Part shown: positions 24,537-33,500 of the stretch, one piece after another | Position numbering within the stretch: position 1 is the stretch's first letter | Layout of the letters: every line of letters begins with the position of its first letter | Position numbers and translations under genes: made by a program | NCBI GenBank assembly: GCA_947503525.1 | Contig: CANNEA010000001.1 | Coordinates: 372,001-436,000, forward strand | Length of the DNA stretch: 64,000 bases | From: an uncultured Carboxylicivirga sp. | GTDB taxonomy: Bacteria; Bacteroidota; Bacteroidia; Bacteroidales; Marinilabiliaceae | Direction of reading: 5' to 3' | Notes under the pieces: model-generated | Databases searched by the model: none | What the model saw: only the letters and a program-made list of their open reading frames with translations | What the model was told of the DNA's origin: nothing

Positions 24537-26045
24537 ATGAATAAAAAGACAATTCTTGTCATTTTAGACGGATGGGGATTTGGAGATAAGTCCAAATCAG
24601 ATGTAATCTCTCAGGTTGAAACACCTTATTGGGATTCATTATTAGCAAAGTATCCATATTCGGAACTTCAAGCTTCAGGCGAAGATGTTGGGTTGCCTGA
24701 CGGTCAGATGGGAAACTCTGAGGTTGGTCACCTTAATATTGGTGCCGGTCGTGTGGTTTATCAGGATTTAGTGAAAATCAACCGTGCTTGTGCTGATGGT
24801 TCAATTGCTCAAAACAAAGCCTTATCCGAAGCATATACCTATGCCAAAGAAAATGGTAAGAAAGTTCATTTATTAGGTTTGATGAGTCAAGGTGGTGTTC
24901 ACAGTAGCCAGCAACATATTCATACATTATTGGATGTGGCCAACGAATATGGTTTAAAAGACGTATTTGTACATGCCTTTATGGATGGTCGTGATACTGA
25001 TCCACGCAGTGGTAAAGGTTTTATGACTGAATTAGTAGATCACATGGGCAAATCAACAGGTAGTGTTGCTTCTGTTACAGGTCGTTATTATGCGATGGAC
25101 CGTGATAACCGTTGGGAGCGTGTTAAAGAAGCTTACGATGTAATGGTATCTGGCGTTGGTTCAGAGACCACAGATGTTGTTGCTGCTGTTCAAGCTTCGT
25201 ATGATGCTGAAGTGACTGACGAATTTATCAAGCCAATTGTTAATACATCTGTAGATGGTAAAATTGCTGAAGGCGATGTTGTTGTATTTTTCAATTTCCG
25301 TAACGACCGTGCAAAAGAATTAACAATTGCCTTAACTCAAAAAGATATGCCGGAGCATGGAATGAAAACTATTCCATTACACTACTGCACCATGACTCCT
25401 TACGATGCTAAATTTGAAGGTTTACACATTTTGTTTGATAAAGAAAATGTAAAACAAACCATTGGTGAGGTTGTATCAGATGCTGGTTTAAAGCAATTGC
25501 GTATTGCAGAAACAGAAAAGTATGCTCACGTTACTTTCTTCTTTTCAGGAGGTCGCGAAGAGGTGTTCCCTGGAGAGGATCGTATTTTAGTAAACTCTCC
25601 AAAGGTGGCCACATATGACTTGCAACCAGAGATGAGTGCATTTGAAGTAAAAGATAAAGTTGTTGCAGAGTTAAATAATAAAAAGTATGATTTTATTTGT
25701 TTAAACTTTGCCAACGGAGATATGGTAGGTCACACGGGAGTATATAGTGCCATTCAGAAAGCTATTAAGGCTGTTGATGACTGTGTGAAAGGTGTAATTG
25801 AGGCTGCAAAAGCTAACGATTATGAAGCCATTATTATTGCTGACCATGGTAACGCAGATAATGCGGTTAATGCTGATGGTTCTCCAAATACAGCTCACTC
25901 GTTAAATCCTGTACCCTTTGTATGGGTGACTGAGCAAAAAGGAGAAACTGAAAATGGAGTATTAGCTGATGTTGCTCCGTCAATTCTTCAATTAATGGGC
26001 GTTGAACAGCCTGAAGCAATGACTGGAAAGTCGCTGATTAAGTAA
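24537..26045 (+). CDS. gpmI: 2,3-bisphosphoglycerate-independent phosphoglycerate mutase
   Basis: Full-length (502 residues) cofactor-independent phosphoglycerate mutase of glycolysis; it interconverts 3- and 2-phosphoglycerate in the cytoplasm using two metal ions. The nucleophile Ser61 is in [11 protein letters not shown] and the first metal Asp11 is in LDGWG. Further active-site blocks are '[14 protein letters not shown]', '[17 protein letters not shown]', '[12 protein letters not shown]', '[12 protein letters not shown]' and '[10 protein letters not shown]'. It is a single gene with its own promoter motif and terminator. It would also handle the 3-phosphoglycerate made downstream of the keto-deoxygluconate route. 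Confidence 0.97.
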   Translation: MNKKTILVILDGWGFGDKSKSDVISQVETPYWDSLLAKYPYSELQASGEDVGLPDGQMGNSEVGHLNIGAGRVVYQDLVKINRACADGSIAQNKALSEAYTYAKENGKKVHLLGLMSQGGVHSSQQHIHTLLDVANEYGLKDVFVHAFMDGRDTDPRSGKGFMTELVDHMGKSTGSVASVTGRYYAMDRDNRWERVKEAYDVMVSGVGSETTDVVAAVQASYDAEVTDEFIKPIVNTSVDGKIAEGDVVVFFNFRNDRAKELTIALTQKDMPEHGMKTIPLHYCTMTPYDAKFEGLHILFDKENVKQTIGEVVSDAGLKQLRIAETEKYAHVTFFFSGGREEVFPGEDRILVNSPKVATYDLQPEMSAFEVKDKVVAELNNKKYDFICLNFANGDMVGHTGVYSAIQKAIKAVDDCVKGVIEAAKANDYEAIIIADHGNADNAVNADGSPNTAHSLNPVPFVWVTEQKGETENGVLADVAPSILQLMGVEQPEAMTGKSLIK

Positions 26046-26065
26046 TAATCATTACGAGATAAAGC

Positions 26066-26097
26066 AAAACGGCAACTCATTTGAGTTGCCGTTTTTT
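26066..26097. terminator. Bidirectional terminator between gpmI and the convergent gene
   Basis: AAAACGGCAACTCA pairs with TGAGTTGCCGTTTT around a tiny loop (26080-26081), with T on the right and A on the left, so it can stop both convergent transcripts. Confidence 0.85.
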
Positions 26098-26157
26098 ATT
26101 CGAATAAGAATCTAATTCCACTTTCAATCGGGATTGGGCGTCAGATCTATTCAAGGT

Positions 26158-27867
26158 TTAGAACATATACTTGTATGTACTAGTTACATTTAATCCTTTT
26201 GATTCAATTTTAGCCGCATTACCTTTGTTATCAACTTCAACAGTTAAAGGCATAGTGAAAGTATTATCCGCTAGATTAACTGCTGTCATTTCTATAATGT
26301 TACCATATTGGTCGTACTTTAATTCTTTGTTTAAGTATGGTGATATGTAAACTGATGTAACATTGTAATTTTCATCATATTTTACCCAATTTATCCTTCT
26401 ACTTTCCTGTACCTTTTCTCCATCAGCAACAACCAATCGAATTTCCGTTTTTCCCGTTTCTGCTTCAGAGAATTTGTAGGTAACACTTCTGTTGTTTGAA
26501 TAATGGTGTTTAATCTCAGAAATAAGTCCGTTGGCATATTTAATGCTAAATAAGCGTAAGTTACCGTTTAGAACGACTTCAGATACATGACCTTTGTTGT
26601 ATTTAAAGGAGTAGCGACGTGTTTTGTCATCATTCATTCCGCCCTCAACCGTATAAATCATACTTTCGATTTTACCATAGGCTGTATAGTTCTGAGTGAT
26701 GGTTTCTTTTGTGCCTTCGTCGTATGCTTTTACAGTTTTACTCGAACTTAAGTATTGACGTTGGGCAGGGAAGTATTCACTAATTACTCCAAGGTTTCCA
26801 TGTTTTTCTGTCAGATAGAAGTTAAGTAAAGTTTTAAGTAAAATCATATCATTATATTGCTGCTCTTTACTTGTCAGGTTAATGGGTTCACGAGGTTTAT
26901 CTTTCTTTGCCAGATATTGTTCGTGGTTTTCAATCATTTGAGGTAAATAATACTTGGCATAGCCTTCTGCTGTCATATTACCTTTTATTTCAAGGCACTT
27001 ATTCCAATGGTCTTTTAGTTTCTCACCCTTACCCATTGCCAAATATCCCATTGCCAAATTAAAATTAATCTCATCCATATTAACATCACAGACCTTTGTT
27101 TTCTTTCCAGGTTGATATTCGGATGCATATTTCTCCCAAACAGCAATTGATTCTTTAATTATAATTTGTGAGGCTTCAGAATTTACATTCTCACTGCTTG
27201 TAGCTTCAATAAATGAACTGATGGCTGCGTTGAAATCATCATAGTTGAATTTCTTTGCTTTAATTGAGAAAACGCGCATGGTACTTTTACGGGCAAAGAT
27301 CCCATAGCGACTGTCCAATTCTGCTTGATAAGCTTTTATTAAAGCACGAACATATTTAGTGCGTACACTATTAGATTCGCGTTTTTTTCTTGACTCTAAA
27401 TCCTTTTTAGCCTCATCGTAACTACCCTTACTAAATCCTTTAGTATTTACCCACTTCATATTTGGAGTAGCGGTAATGGCCTCAATCGGTAAGCCATGTT
27501 CATTTAAAATAAGAACCCGCGATTCAGATTTTGCTGTGATTAAAGAATAATAGGAAGTTACACTTTGATCATTTACTTTTTTAGTTTCTTTTTCAACGCT
27601 GGCTTTGATGGTAGGCTCAGAAGAATAAAAAACAATTGATAAGCCTTTACCTTCCTCGAATCCTTTAAGGCTTAAACTCAAAGTATCTTTTTCAAGTATA
27701 TTTGATACAAATTCAGGGGAGTTCTGCGAGAATTGATAGCCAATATCGCTTAATTGATATATGGGAATATTCGGATAGTAACCGTCGTATTTATTCTTAT
27801 CAGGTTTTTGAGCATATAAGGAAATGCTTAGAGCGCTTGCCATAAGCAAACAATAGAATTTGTTCAT
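26158..27867 (-). CDS. Exported protein of unknown function with RHS/YD-like C-terminal strands
   Basis: A 569-residue protein with a signal peptide (MNKFYCLLMASALSISLYAQ). Residues ~130-330 are mainly helical and TPR-like ('EINFNLAMGYLAMGKGEKLKDHWNKCLEI'). Residues ~370-569 are repeated beta strands ('SFKYNKGHVSEVVLNGNLRLFSIKYANGLISEIKH', 'KYDQYGNIIEM', 'EVDNKGNAAKIE') resembling YD/RHS-type strands, in which each unit ends with Asn-Gly or Asp-Gly. I know no characterised homologue. It has no T9SS sorting domain, so it is periplasmic or outer-membrane-attached. The gene stands alone. Confidence 0.6.
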   Translation of the reverse strand: MNKFYCLLMASALSISLYAQKPDKNKYDGYYPNIPIYQLSDIGYQFSQNSPEFVSNILEKDTLSLSLKGFEEGKGLSIVFYSSEPTIKASVEKETKKVNDQSVTSYYSLITAKSESRVLILNEHGLPIEAITATPNMKWVNTKGFSKGSYDEAKKDLESRKKRESNSVRTKYVRALIKAYQAELDSRYGIFARKSTMRVFSIKAKKFNYDDFNAAISSFIEATSSENVNSEASQIIIKESIAVWEKYASEYQPGKKTKVCDVNMDEINFNLAMGYLAMGKGEKLKDHWNKCLEIKGNMTAEGYAKYYLPQMIENHEQYLAKKDKPREPINLTSKEQQYNDMILLKTLLNFYLTEKHGNLGVISEYFPAQRQYLSSSKTVKAYDEGTKETITQNYTAYGKIESMIYTVEGGMNDDKTRRYSFKYNKGHVSEVVLNGNLRLFSIKYANGLISEIKHHYSNNRSVTYKFSEAETGKTEIRLVVADGEKVQESRRINWVKYDENYNVTSVYISPYLNKELKYDQYGNIIEMTAVNLADNTFTMPLTVEVDNKGNAAKIESKGLNVTSTYKYMF

Positions 27868-28013
27868 AATGTGTGAGTTTTGTTTAGTATCGATAACTTT
27901 TACCTAAACATCCTTAAAAAGGTTACAGCATGAGTAAATATTGAAGCATTGAAGAAAAATGTACGCTGTAAGGATTTTGAATTCTGTACGTCAAAACTAC
28001 TAAACTGGAAATT

Positions 28014-28430
28014 ATGAATGTAAAACGAATCTTGCCACTAGTAGCAATAGCTTTAATTACTTTTGGAATAAATGCGCAGACACAAGTCAAATATTTTAAA
28101 GGCAGTTTTGAAGAAGCAATAGTTGAGGCTCAAAAGCAAAATAAACCATTGTTTGTTAAAACCTATACGGACTGGTGCTACTATTGCAAAAAGTTGGATA
28201 AGGAAGTTTTGACTGATGAAAATGTGGCCAGTCAATTAAATTCTGATTTTGTAGCTATTAAGATTAACATGGAAGAGGGAGAGAATGAAGCAATTGGAAA
28301 GAAGTATAAAGTTAGAGGGTATCCAACACTTCTTATATTAGATGGCGAAGGTAATTTGCTTAATCGCTTAGTTGGATTTCGGGATGCAGAAACACTGAAA
28401 CCTGAATTACAAATGGCGCTTAAAGATTAA
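28014..28430 (+). CDS. Exported thioredoxin-family protein
   Basis: A 138-residue protein with a signal peptide (ending GINAQ) and one thioredoxin domain. The active site is WCYYCK (Cys56 and Cys59 or thereabouts), preceded by 'PLFVKTYTD', and the cis-proline is in 'RGYPTLLIL'. The Trp-Cys-x-x-Cys-Lys form is typical of DsbD-gamma/thioredoxin_7-like periplasmic reductants rather than of DsbA. It probably supplies or receives electrons for disulfide handling in the envelope. It has its own transcript, and a hairpin lies at 28441-28469 before the convergent DUF3109 gene. Confidence 0.85.
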   Translation: MNVKRILPLVAIALITFGINAQTQVKYFKGSFEEAIVEAQKQNKPLFVKTYTDWCYYCKKLDKEVLTDENVASQLNSDFVAIKINMEEGENEAIGKKYKVRGYPTLLILDGEGNLLNRLVGFRDAETLKPELQMALKD

Positions 28431-28440
28431 TAAACTGGCG

Positions 28441-28470
28441 AGAGGAAAGCTAAAGTGTAGCTATCCTCTT
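28441..28470. terminator. Hairpin between convergent genes
   Basis: AGAGGAAAGCT (28441-28451) pairs with AGCTATCCTCT (28459-28469) with a single mismatch. The T run is weak, so this is a probable rather than certain terminator. Confidence 0.5.
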
Positions 28471-29051
28471 CATATCATACCCTGATCTATTAAAGTTTTT
28501 TCAACGTCTTCCATTTCATCATAAAATGCCTGACCGTATCTTCTGATGATAGGCTCTTTGAGGAATTTATATACCGGAACTCCCAACTGTCCACCTAACT
28601 CCCGAGCCGGTGCACAAATGGGCCATGTGTGATAATTGAGTGCTTCAAAATCGGGATATTTAGAAATGCGAATAGGATAGAGATGGCAGGAAACGGGTTT
28701 TTTAAAATCAATTTTACCTTCTTGATGCGCTTTGTCTATGGCGCATTTGCATATGCCATCTTCATCAAAGTAGGTATACACACACTCTTTACCATTGATG
28801 ATTGGAGTAACTTTATCACCATCTGAGTCAATTACCCATGTACCTTGTTTTTCAATTTCAGCAATGGCTTTATCTGCCAGGTAAGGCTTAACAATTGGAT
28901 AGATGTCTTCGATAATCTTTGTTTCGTCATCCTCCAATGGAGCCCCTGATTCACCTTCTACACAACAATCGCCTTTACACACCGCAAGATTACAAACAAA
29001 GCGTTTTGAAAAAATATCGGCACTCACTATTTTATCATCAATCTGAATCAT
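28470..29051 (-). CDS. DUF3109 family cysteine-rich protein
   Basis: A 193-residue cytoplasmic protein of the DUF3109 family, conserved in Bacteroidota. Cysteines cluster as metal ligands: 'FVCNLAVCKGDCCVEG' near the N-terminus, 'KECVYTYFDEDGICKCAIDKA' mid-protein, then 'PVSCHLYPIRI' and 'WPICAPA'. The pattern resembles the YkgJ/UPF0153 Cys-x8-Cys-type zinc or Fe-S proteins. Function is unknown; a cofactor or RNA-modification role is guessed for the wider group. A TATCTTTG -7 motif lies at 29080-29087 before it. Confidence 0.85.
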   Translation of the reverse strand: MIQIDDKIVSADIFSKRFVCNLAVCKGDCCVEGESGAPLEDDETKIIEDIYPIVKPYLADKAIAEIEKQGTWVIDSDGDKVTPIINGKECVYTYFDEDGICKCAIDKAHQEGKIDFKKPVSCHLYPIRISKYPDFEALNYHTWPICAPARELGGQLGVPVYKFLKEPIIRRYGQAFYDEMEDVEKTLIDQGMI

Positions 29052-29079
29052 CTTTTTACCTCACTAAAATTTGAAGTTG

Positions 29080-29087
29080 CAAAGATA
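29080..29087 (-). promoter_or_regulatory. Probable -7 promoter element of the DUF3109 gene
   Basis: On the minus strand TATCTTTG matches TANNTTTG, about 29 nt before the start codon. Confidence 0.5.
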
Positions 29088-29115
29088 AAATAATTTGCGA
29101 GCTGCTGTAAAAACT

Positions 29116-29220
29116 AAAAAAGGCCAACTGTACGTTAACAGTGGCCTTTTTTTAACCTAAACCCAAATCTATGAAAAAAAATCTACGCTAGGGATATTGC
29201 AATAGCTGTGCCACAAAAGG
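29116..29220 (+). repeat. Dispersed ~105-bp hairpin repeat, copy 1
   Basis: A stem GGCCAACTG/CAGTGGCC (one bulged A) around a GTTAAC-containing loop is followed by a T run. Next comes an invariant block AACCTAAACCCAAATCT and then ATGAAAAAAAATCTACGCTA, which reads as a micro-frame M-K-K-N-L-R with a stop. An ATTGCAAT palindrome follows. Two further copies lie at 29815 and 34692, all in the same orientation. Confidence 0.85.
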
Positions 29221-29261
29221 AATAACTATGGTTAATGCGTGTTAAGAAATGCTTGATATAG

Positions 29262-29723
29262 TTAATCGTTTTTTGTCTTCCTGGTTAAATATCTAAGTGA
29301 GACAAGTGCGATAAAAGCAAATAGAAAGGCTGGAATATAAAAAAATGAATAATGATGTTTTCCTATTTGAATTAAAAGGCTATTGTCAATTTCGTATTCT
29401 GTAATAAAATCCGAATTCATTAGACGAAATGCTACTATTGAGTCAGAAACCATATGGTCATCGAAGTTACCTTTTGAAACTTTTAGGTTAGCGGTGTCTT
29501 GAGAACTTAGATGAGTGCATTTTAGATAAAAAGTTGGTGGAGAAAGCAGATTATTAAATTCTGATTTTTCAATAATTAATAGCTGATCAGGAGTATTGTT
29601 AGTGATAGATTTATAGCGGTTTGTAACCAAAACTGCATCTATGAAACCAAATATTGAGACAATAACTGAAACTATAAAAAGAAGAATGATTTTAGTGTTA
29701 AAACGTTCTATAATTGAAATCAT
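29262..29723 (-). CDS. Two-span membrane protein of unknown function
   Basis: A 153-residue protein. It has an N-terminal transmembrane helix (residues ~12-34, 'IILLFIVSVIVSIFGFIDAVLV'), a ~90-residue extracytoplasmic beta-rich loop, a second helix (~128-146, 'FFYIPAFLFAFIALVSL'), and a short basic tail. I recognise no family. It is bracketed by two copies of the dispersed hairpin repeat (29116 and 29815) in direct orientation, so the gene plus one repeat could have been gained or duplicated as a cassette; that is inference. Base use does not look different from its neighbours. Confidence 0.55.
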   Translation of the reverse strand: MISIIERFNTKIILLFIVSVIVSIFGFIDAVLVTNRYKSITNNTPDQLLIIEKSEFNNLLSPPTFYLKCTHLSSQDTANLKVSKGNFDDHMVSDSIVAFRLMNSDFITEYEIDNSLLIQIGKHHYSFFYIPAFLFAFIALVSLRYLTRKTKND

Positions 29724-29814
29724 TGAAAAGCCACTTACATTGAAACTATTCTATTAATTACAAGTGCAAATATAATATGATTCAAAGCTAAGTTACCACC
29801 CTAATTGTAAAATA

Positions 29815-29920
29815 CAAAAAAGGCCAACTGTACGTTAACAGTGGCCTTTTTATAACCTAAACCCAAATCTATGAAAAAAAATCTACGCTAAGGTTATTGC
29901 AATAGATATGCCAACAAAAG
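29815..29920 (+). repeat. Dispersed ~105-bp hairpin repeat, copy 2
   Basis: Nearly identical to copy 1 from the poly-A left edge through the ATG-containing block. The micro-frame stop is TAA here and TAG in the other copies. The remaining gap up to 30086 (about 165 bp) holds only AT-rich DNA that presumably carries the promoter of the next gene; I see no exact -7 match. Confidence 0.85.
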
Positions 29921-30086
29921 GCTTGCTAGGTTAAAAAGTTCTAACAAATATCAAAATAAATATTGGAGAGCTAAAGACTGATAATAAGTGTTTTTGATTA
30001 TAAATAGGAAGCACATTTTAAATGAATATTGTATCCATTTGTTAATTGCAGCGTAAAGGTGACCATATTAAAATAAACATAACATT

Positions 30087-30476
30087 ATGAAGAAAGTATT
30101 TTTATTTGTTGCCTTAATCGGTATGGTATTCGTGTCTTGTTCAAAAGATGAAGAGGATCCAATCTTTGATATTGAAAAGGCTTATGGTGTTTGGGAAGTT
30201 GTTGGAGGAGACGATTTTACTGCTTGTCCTGATGGTGACAACAAAATAGTAGAAATAACAGCCACTCAAATAAAAGAAGGGCAAACTACAGACGAAGGTT
30301 GCGATAATGGTATGACTGTTTCTTTGGACTATGAGTACATTAATGGTAATACTTTTGATGCAGGAATTGGTACTTACAAGATAACTAAATTAACAGATAC
30401 AGAATTAACTTTTGTAATGGAAAGTCCGCTGGCTCCAGGTGTTTCAATGTCAATGAACATGGAAAAGGTACAATAA
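30087..30476 (+). CDS. Small lipocalin-like lipoprotein
   Basis: A 129-residue lipoprotein: MKKVFLFVALIGMVFVSCSKD, with the lipidated Cys at about residue 18 followed by an acidic KDEED stretch of the kind that favours surface export in Bacteroidota. The mature part is short antiparallel strands starting 'AYGVWEVVGGDDFTACPDGDN' and ending 'TYKITKLTDTELTFVMES', the usual pattern of lipocalin-like DUF4923/DUF5004-type proteins. The two cysteines near residues ~52 and ~72 could form a disulfide. No function is known. Confidence 0.65.
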   Translation: MKKVFLFVALIGMVFVSCSKDEEDPIFDIEKAYGVWEVVGGDDFTACPDGDNKIVEITATQIKEGQTTDEGCDNGMTVSLDYEYINGNTFDAGIGTYKITKLTDTELTFVMESPLAPGVSMSMNMEKVQ

Positions 30477-30492
30477 TAATTATTAATAGTTA

Positions 30493-30520
30493 GGGCTGTC
30501 TGAATACGTCCAGACAGCCC
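30493..30520. terminator. Hairpin between convergent genes
   Basis: GGGCTGTCTG (30493-30502) and CAGACAGCCC (30511-30520) form a perfect 10-bp stem with an 8-nt loop between two convergent genes. There is no T run on the right. Confidence 0.6.
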
Positions 30521-30562
30521 ACCATGAAACTGACTCACTTCAAAGAAGTCATCAGCATAAGT

Positions 30563-33500
30563 TTAGTTCTTGATTAGCTTTTTAGTTAAGGTTCCTCTGT
30601 TGGTTGTGATATCAATTAAATAAATTCCGGCTTTAACATGATTTAATAGAATGGTGTTACTGCTTTGATCATTGAAATCAGCTTTTTCAATCACTCTTCC
30701 ACTTAAATCGTGTATTTGATAAGCTATTAAATGAATACCACTGGCACCGGTAATGTTGACATCACCATAACTAGGATTAGGGTATACTAATATTTGCTCA
30801 TCCCTGATATCATTGATCGAGGTTGCTTCTCGCTCAACTCTTATGGTGGCTTCAGCTACTAAAGGCTTTTTCTCAACATGTCCAACATTATCGTTGGCGG
30901 TAATAATAAAGCTATACGTTTCACCGTAATTGGCCACAATTTTAATTTCTTCGAATTCGTAATCATCGAAAAATAAAGCGTATGGTTCATCATCCTTTTT
31001 GATGTATACATTATAACTATGCACGCCAGAGCCCAAATCTGAGCCATTGAACTGTACATGAATGATACTATCGTGCTGCACCTCTTTTACAAAAGGAATG
31101 ATACTGCTAACCGGAGCTTCTTCATCTATAATGTTTATGGTTTGGCCAGTAAGTATTGGTTCGTTGCGATCGAACACAATTTTGGCTTGATTTGCAATTA
31201 CGGTTCCATGCTCTAAATCGGGTTGCTGACCTACGGTAAAATTAAAGAATCCTTCTCCCTCGGGTTGATTAATGTTTGGCAATAAAAATCCATCGTAGAG
31301 ATTATCGGTTAAAGCCATGGTAGCTGTATCGAGCGATGTAAACACAGCAGATAGGATGCCGTTCTCATCTACTTTACCTTCGAATTCTAATATAATGTTA
31401 CCACCCCATTCACGTGTATCCACAAGTTTATTCACATAGGTGCCTTTTTGATCTAAACTAATGTGGTAATCACTCCATCCAAATGATGTCCAAACGAAGT
31501 GTGTGGTATCAATAACGCTCAGGTCAAGTGTGTCATATACGAAGACCTCACTTGCCGGTGCAGTTGCTGTGTCGACATTTTCAAAGGTGATATGATAGTT
31601 TAGGTTGGTATTCTGACGAATGTGGTTTTCATCACCATAACCACTTGCGGTATATTTTTCATTCGGATCTTTCGATTCTTTGATTGTAAATTGGAATTCT
31701 GCCTCACAACATTGTCGCCACCTTGCCAATTTGGCCAGTGCTTTTTCCCATTGGTCTAAAAAATCAGCGTACCCTACATCTTTAATGAGGTCTTCTTCTT
31801 TAATTAGTTTCGAAACAATTGGTAGTTTGCATCCATCCGGATTAACATCATCACACTCTTCCTGAATAACGATAATTTTTAGATCGCAATTACCGACACA
31901 TAATATATCTGTTGGATATTCTATCTCTGCAGGTTCATAATCGCCAGATGGTTCGGTACCACTGTCATTTGTGCTGCCTGGAAAAGTTTCCACATACTTT
32001 TCGTAATTGGCTATCACATTTTCATCGGGCATATCAGGATTAGCATCTGAGATAGATTCCAGTATGATGGGTGCTAAATGCCAAGGTTGAAAACCTGGTT
32101 GCGGTAGGGGCATGTTTCCGGTGAAAGTACCCGTTGGCCAGCCACCGCCCCATGGTGTTCCACCAAAACCACCACCACCGCCAATTCCAGCACTCTGTTC
32201 TATGAGCCAACTATATAGCACACAACCCAGATTGGGGATGTTATTTCCTGGTTCCAATTCGTCAACATTAAATAAATCTTGCATAAAGCTAATCGCTCTG
32301 CTATCGGGGCAAACAATCGAGTCGCCTTGCACCGCTTCAATGGCTTCGGGGTCAAAAAAGAAATTGCTACCGTAATACATTGGCCGATCAAATACTGCTT
32401 TTATAATAGAATTGCCTTGTGATACTACCGCACTAAATTTAATTTTATAAGTTGAATTGCCAGGGAGACTAGGGAATAGAAACGTGGCCACTTCGGCCGG
32501 CCCATAGCCTTGATTGTAGGTGAATTTAAATGCACCTCCCATTTTATCTATCCAGGCCTGATGTTCAGGTGTAGTTTGGAGGCGTGTGCCAAGTTTTGGT
32601 TCTGATCCGGAAGGTGCCGCCAATGTTACAGGTACACCATAAGCTGTTTCGTTACCTTTATTTTCAATGATCATTGTAAAATAATAGCGTCGCGAATCAA
32701 GTACTTCTTTCGGGCCGGTTACTTCTACGTGAATCTCTGGCCTTTCAGATTCAATTATACTGAGTGCATTTCTTAAGGTGTCTTTATCTGATCCATTTTC
32801 CATATATAGATCATAGGTGTGAAGTGGATTATCTTCAAATTCAATCATTATATTATAAGTATTGCTATCCACGTATTGATAATTTCGTATTTCCTTTTCA
32901 ATACCATCGGAGGTACGTAAATTAAACGTAGCACCTTCACGAAAATCCACCCCTTTTATTTGTCCGATGTAAAGATTGTGGCTTGGGGATTCATTCGGAT
33001 ACATTTCACCAATACCTTTAATGTCCACTTGTCGTTCAACTACTGTTTCGCCACATTTGTTACCCGCATGTAGCTTAACCTGGATGGAGCCTTTACGAGC
33101 ATATTGATGATTTGGATTAATGCCAGCTGAATCTAACGGGCTACCATCACCATAATCCCAATAGTGGTAGTCCTTATTTCGTAAGCTGGAAAAGAATCGG
33201 ACATTACCTTTTTCTCTTCTTGCAAAGTAAAAACTGGCACGAGGTGTTTCATCCGGATCAGCATCAATCAAACGAAATACCATATGTCCTTTGGCTTCAT
33301 ATATATCACAGCCAAGTTTAGCTTCTTCACCTAGCACTCTTCCTCCAATAATTATATTATCGCGGTTTGATGGACCAACAACTAAAGTAGCTGTATGGAA
33401 TGCGGAACCATTACGAACTACTGAACCAGCTGCCGTACCGAATTCCTCATTCAAATTGGCGTCGAGCTTAAATAAGTACCCAAATGAATCGGGATTGTAT

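Noticed and set aside
32112-32375. Proline-rich 87-codon frame opposite the giant T9SS gene
   Set aside because: It is the mirror of the glycine-rich linker on the other strand; low complexity makes it open by chance.
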